The notes under the pieces: generated by a model
Seen by the model: only the letters and a program-made list of their open reading frames with translations
What the model was told of the DNA's origin: nothing
The model's database searches: none
Position numbers and translations under genes: made by a program
Origin: JADKAV01 sp963704075
GTDB taxonomy: Bacteria > Actinomycetota > Actinomycetes > S36-B12 > UBA10799
NCBI GenBank assembly: GCA_963704075.1
Contig: CAVPGV010000017.1
Span: 92,757 to 156,756 of the forward strand
Reading direction: 5' to 3'
DNA length: 64,000 nucleotides
Part shown: in pieces, positions 63,975-64,000 of the stretch
Layout: the number at the start of each line of letters is the position of its first letter
How positions within the stretch are numbered: position 1 is the first letter of the stretch

Positions 63975-64000
63975 GTGAAGTGGGTCAAGCGGATTCTGCT
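63975..64000 (+). CDS. Possible start of a truncated gene at the window edge
   Basis: GTG 63975 follows a GGGAG at a suitable distance and opens VKWVKRIL, a basic then hydrophobic start that would suit a membrane or secreted protein. Only eight codons are visible, so it is a weak call. Confidence 0.25.

Noticed and set aside
63473..63988. 171-codon open frame at the right end
   Set aside because: It covers direct and inverted repeats, has low-complexity R/G/P sequence and no start signals, so I treat it as non-coding.

Overview
This is GC-rich chromosomal DNA from an actinobacterium (Actinomycetota) that I cannot place to genus. The signs are GC-rich third positions, frequent GTG starts, an arsenate-reductase-like protein with an N-terminal helical region, a CydDC exporter, a LemA/DUF2207 pair, a DUF5063 gene beside recR, and at least a dozen genes whose start codon lies exactly 6 bases after a TANNNT or CANNNT -10 box, meaning leaderless transcripts. 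I see no prophage, complete transposon or CRISPR array. About fifteen genes carry one or more single-base frameshifts, often with intact protein sequence on both sides. This looks more like long-read indel error in an assembled genome than gene decay, so frameshifted genes are given here as whole genes.

Layout: 0-7.9 kb holds signalling and stress genes (GAF protein, SpoIIE-type phosphatase, FAD/Rieske oxidoreductase, CsbD-like protein, hemerythrin, cation/proton antiporter). At 7.9-11.8 kb, two divergent thiolases share a mirrored promoter, followed by a carotenoid-cleavage-type oxygenase. At 11.9-15.2 kb a tight operon encodes a secernin-like hydrolase, a class III aminotransferase and a protein with kinase-like catalytic spacing. 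At 15.4-19.3 kb are cydD, cydC and ung. At 20-21.9 kb are a thioredoxin-like lipoprotein with a CcdA-type partner and a SHOCT protein; at 21.9-26.9 kb are two MFS exporters, dtd and small genes. At 27-29.7 kb metY and metX follow a cysteine/methionine-rich leader peptide with a terminator/antiterminator.

29.7-46.6 kb holds acetyltransferases, tandem VOC proteins, glpK, an arsenate-reductase-like phosphatase, an esterase lipoprotein, a cupin/TetR pair, an isocitrate dehydrogenase, SPFH and NfeD proteins, a YheT-like hydrolase, the DUF5063-recR-dnaX cluster and a catalase-family protein. SRP RNA, tRNA-Ser(GGA) and a strong terminator follow. 47-63 kb holds a secreted penicillin-acylase-family enzyme, DUF2207, LemA, a GH13 enzyme, exonuclease III, a secreted metzincin-like protease, an App1-type phosphatase, an acyl-CoA ligase, a J-domain membrane protein, a VapBC pair and a bicupin. 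The last kilobase has tRNA-Ser(TGA), tRNA-Ser(GCT) and a repeat-rich non-coding stretch.

Two families of dispersed non-coding repeats occur between genes. Family A uses the motif gttggagttg and its complement (11.8, 19.5, 50.1, 55.0 kb). Family B is a conserved nested hairpin (19.3, 23.5, 41.3, 54.8 kb). They sit side by side at 19.3-19.6 and 54.7-55.1 kb. The most interesting items are the metY attenuator, the three-gene secernin/aminotransferase/kinase-like operon, the leaderless promoter pattern and these repeats.
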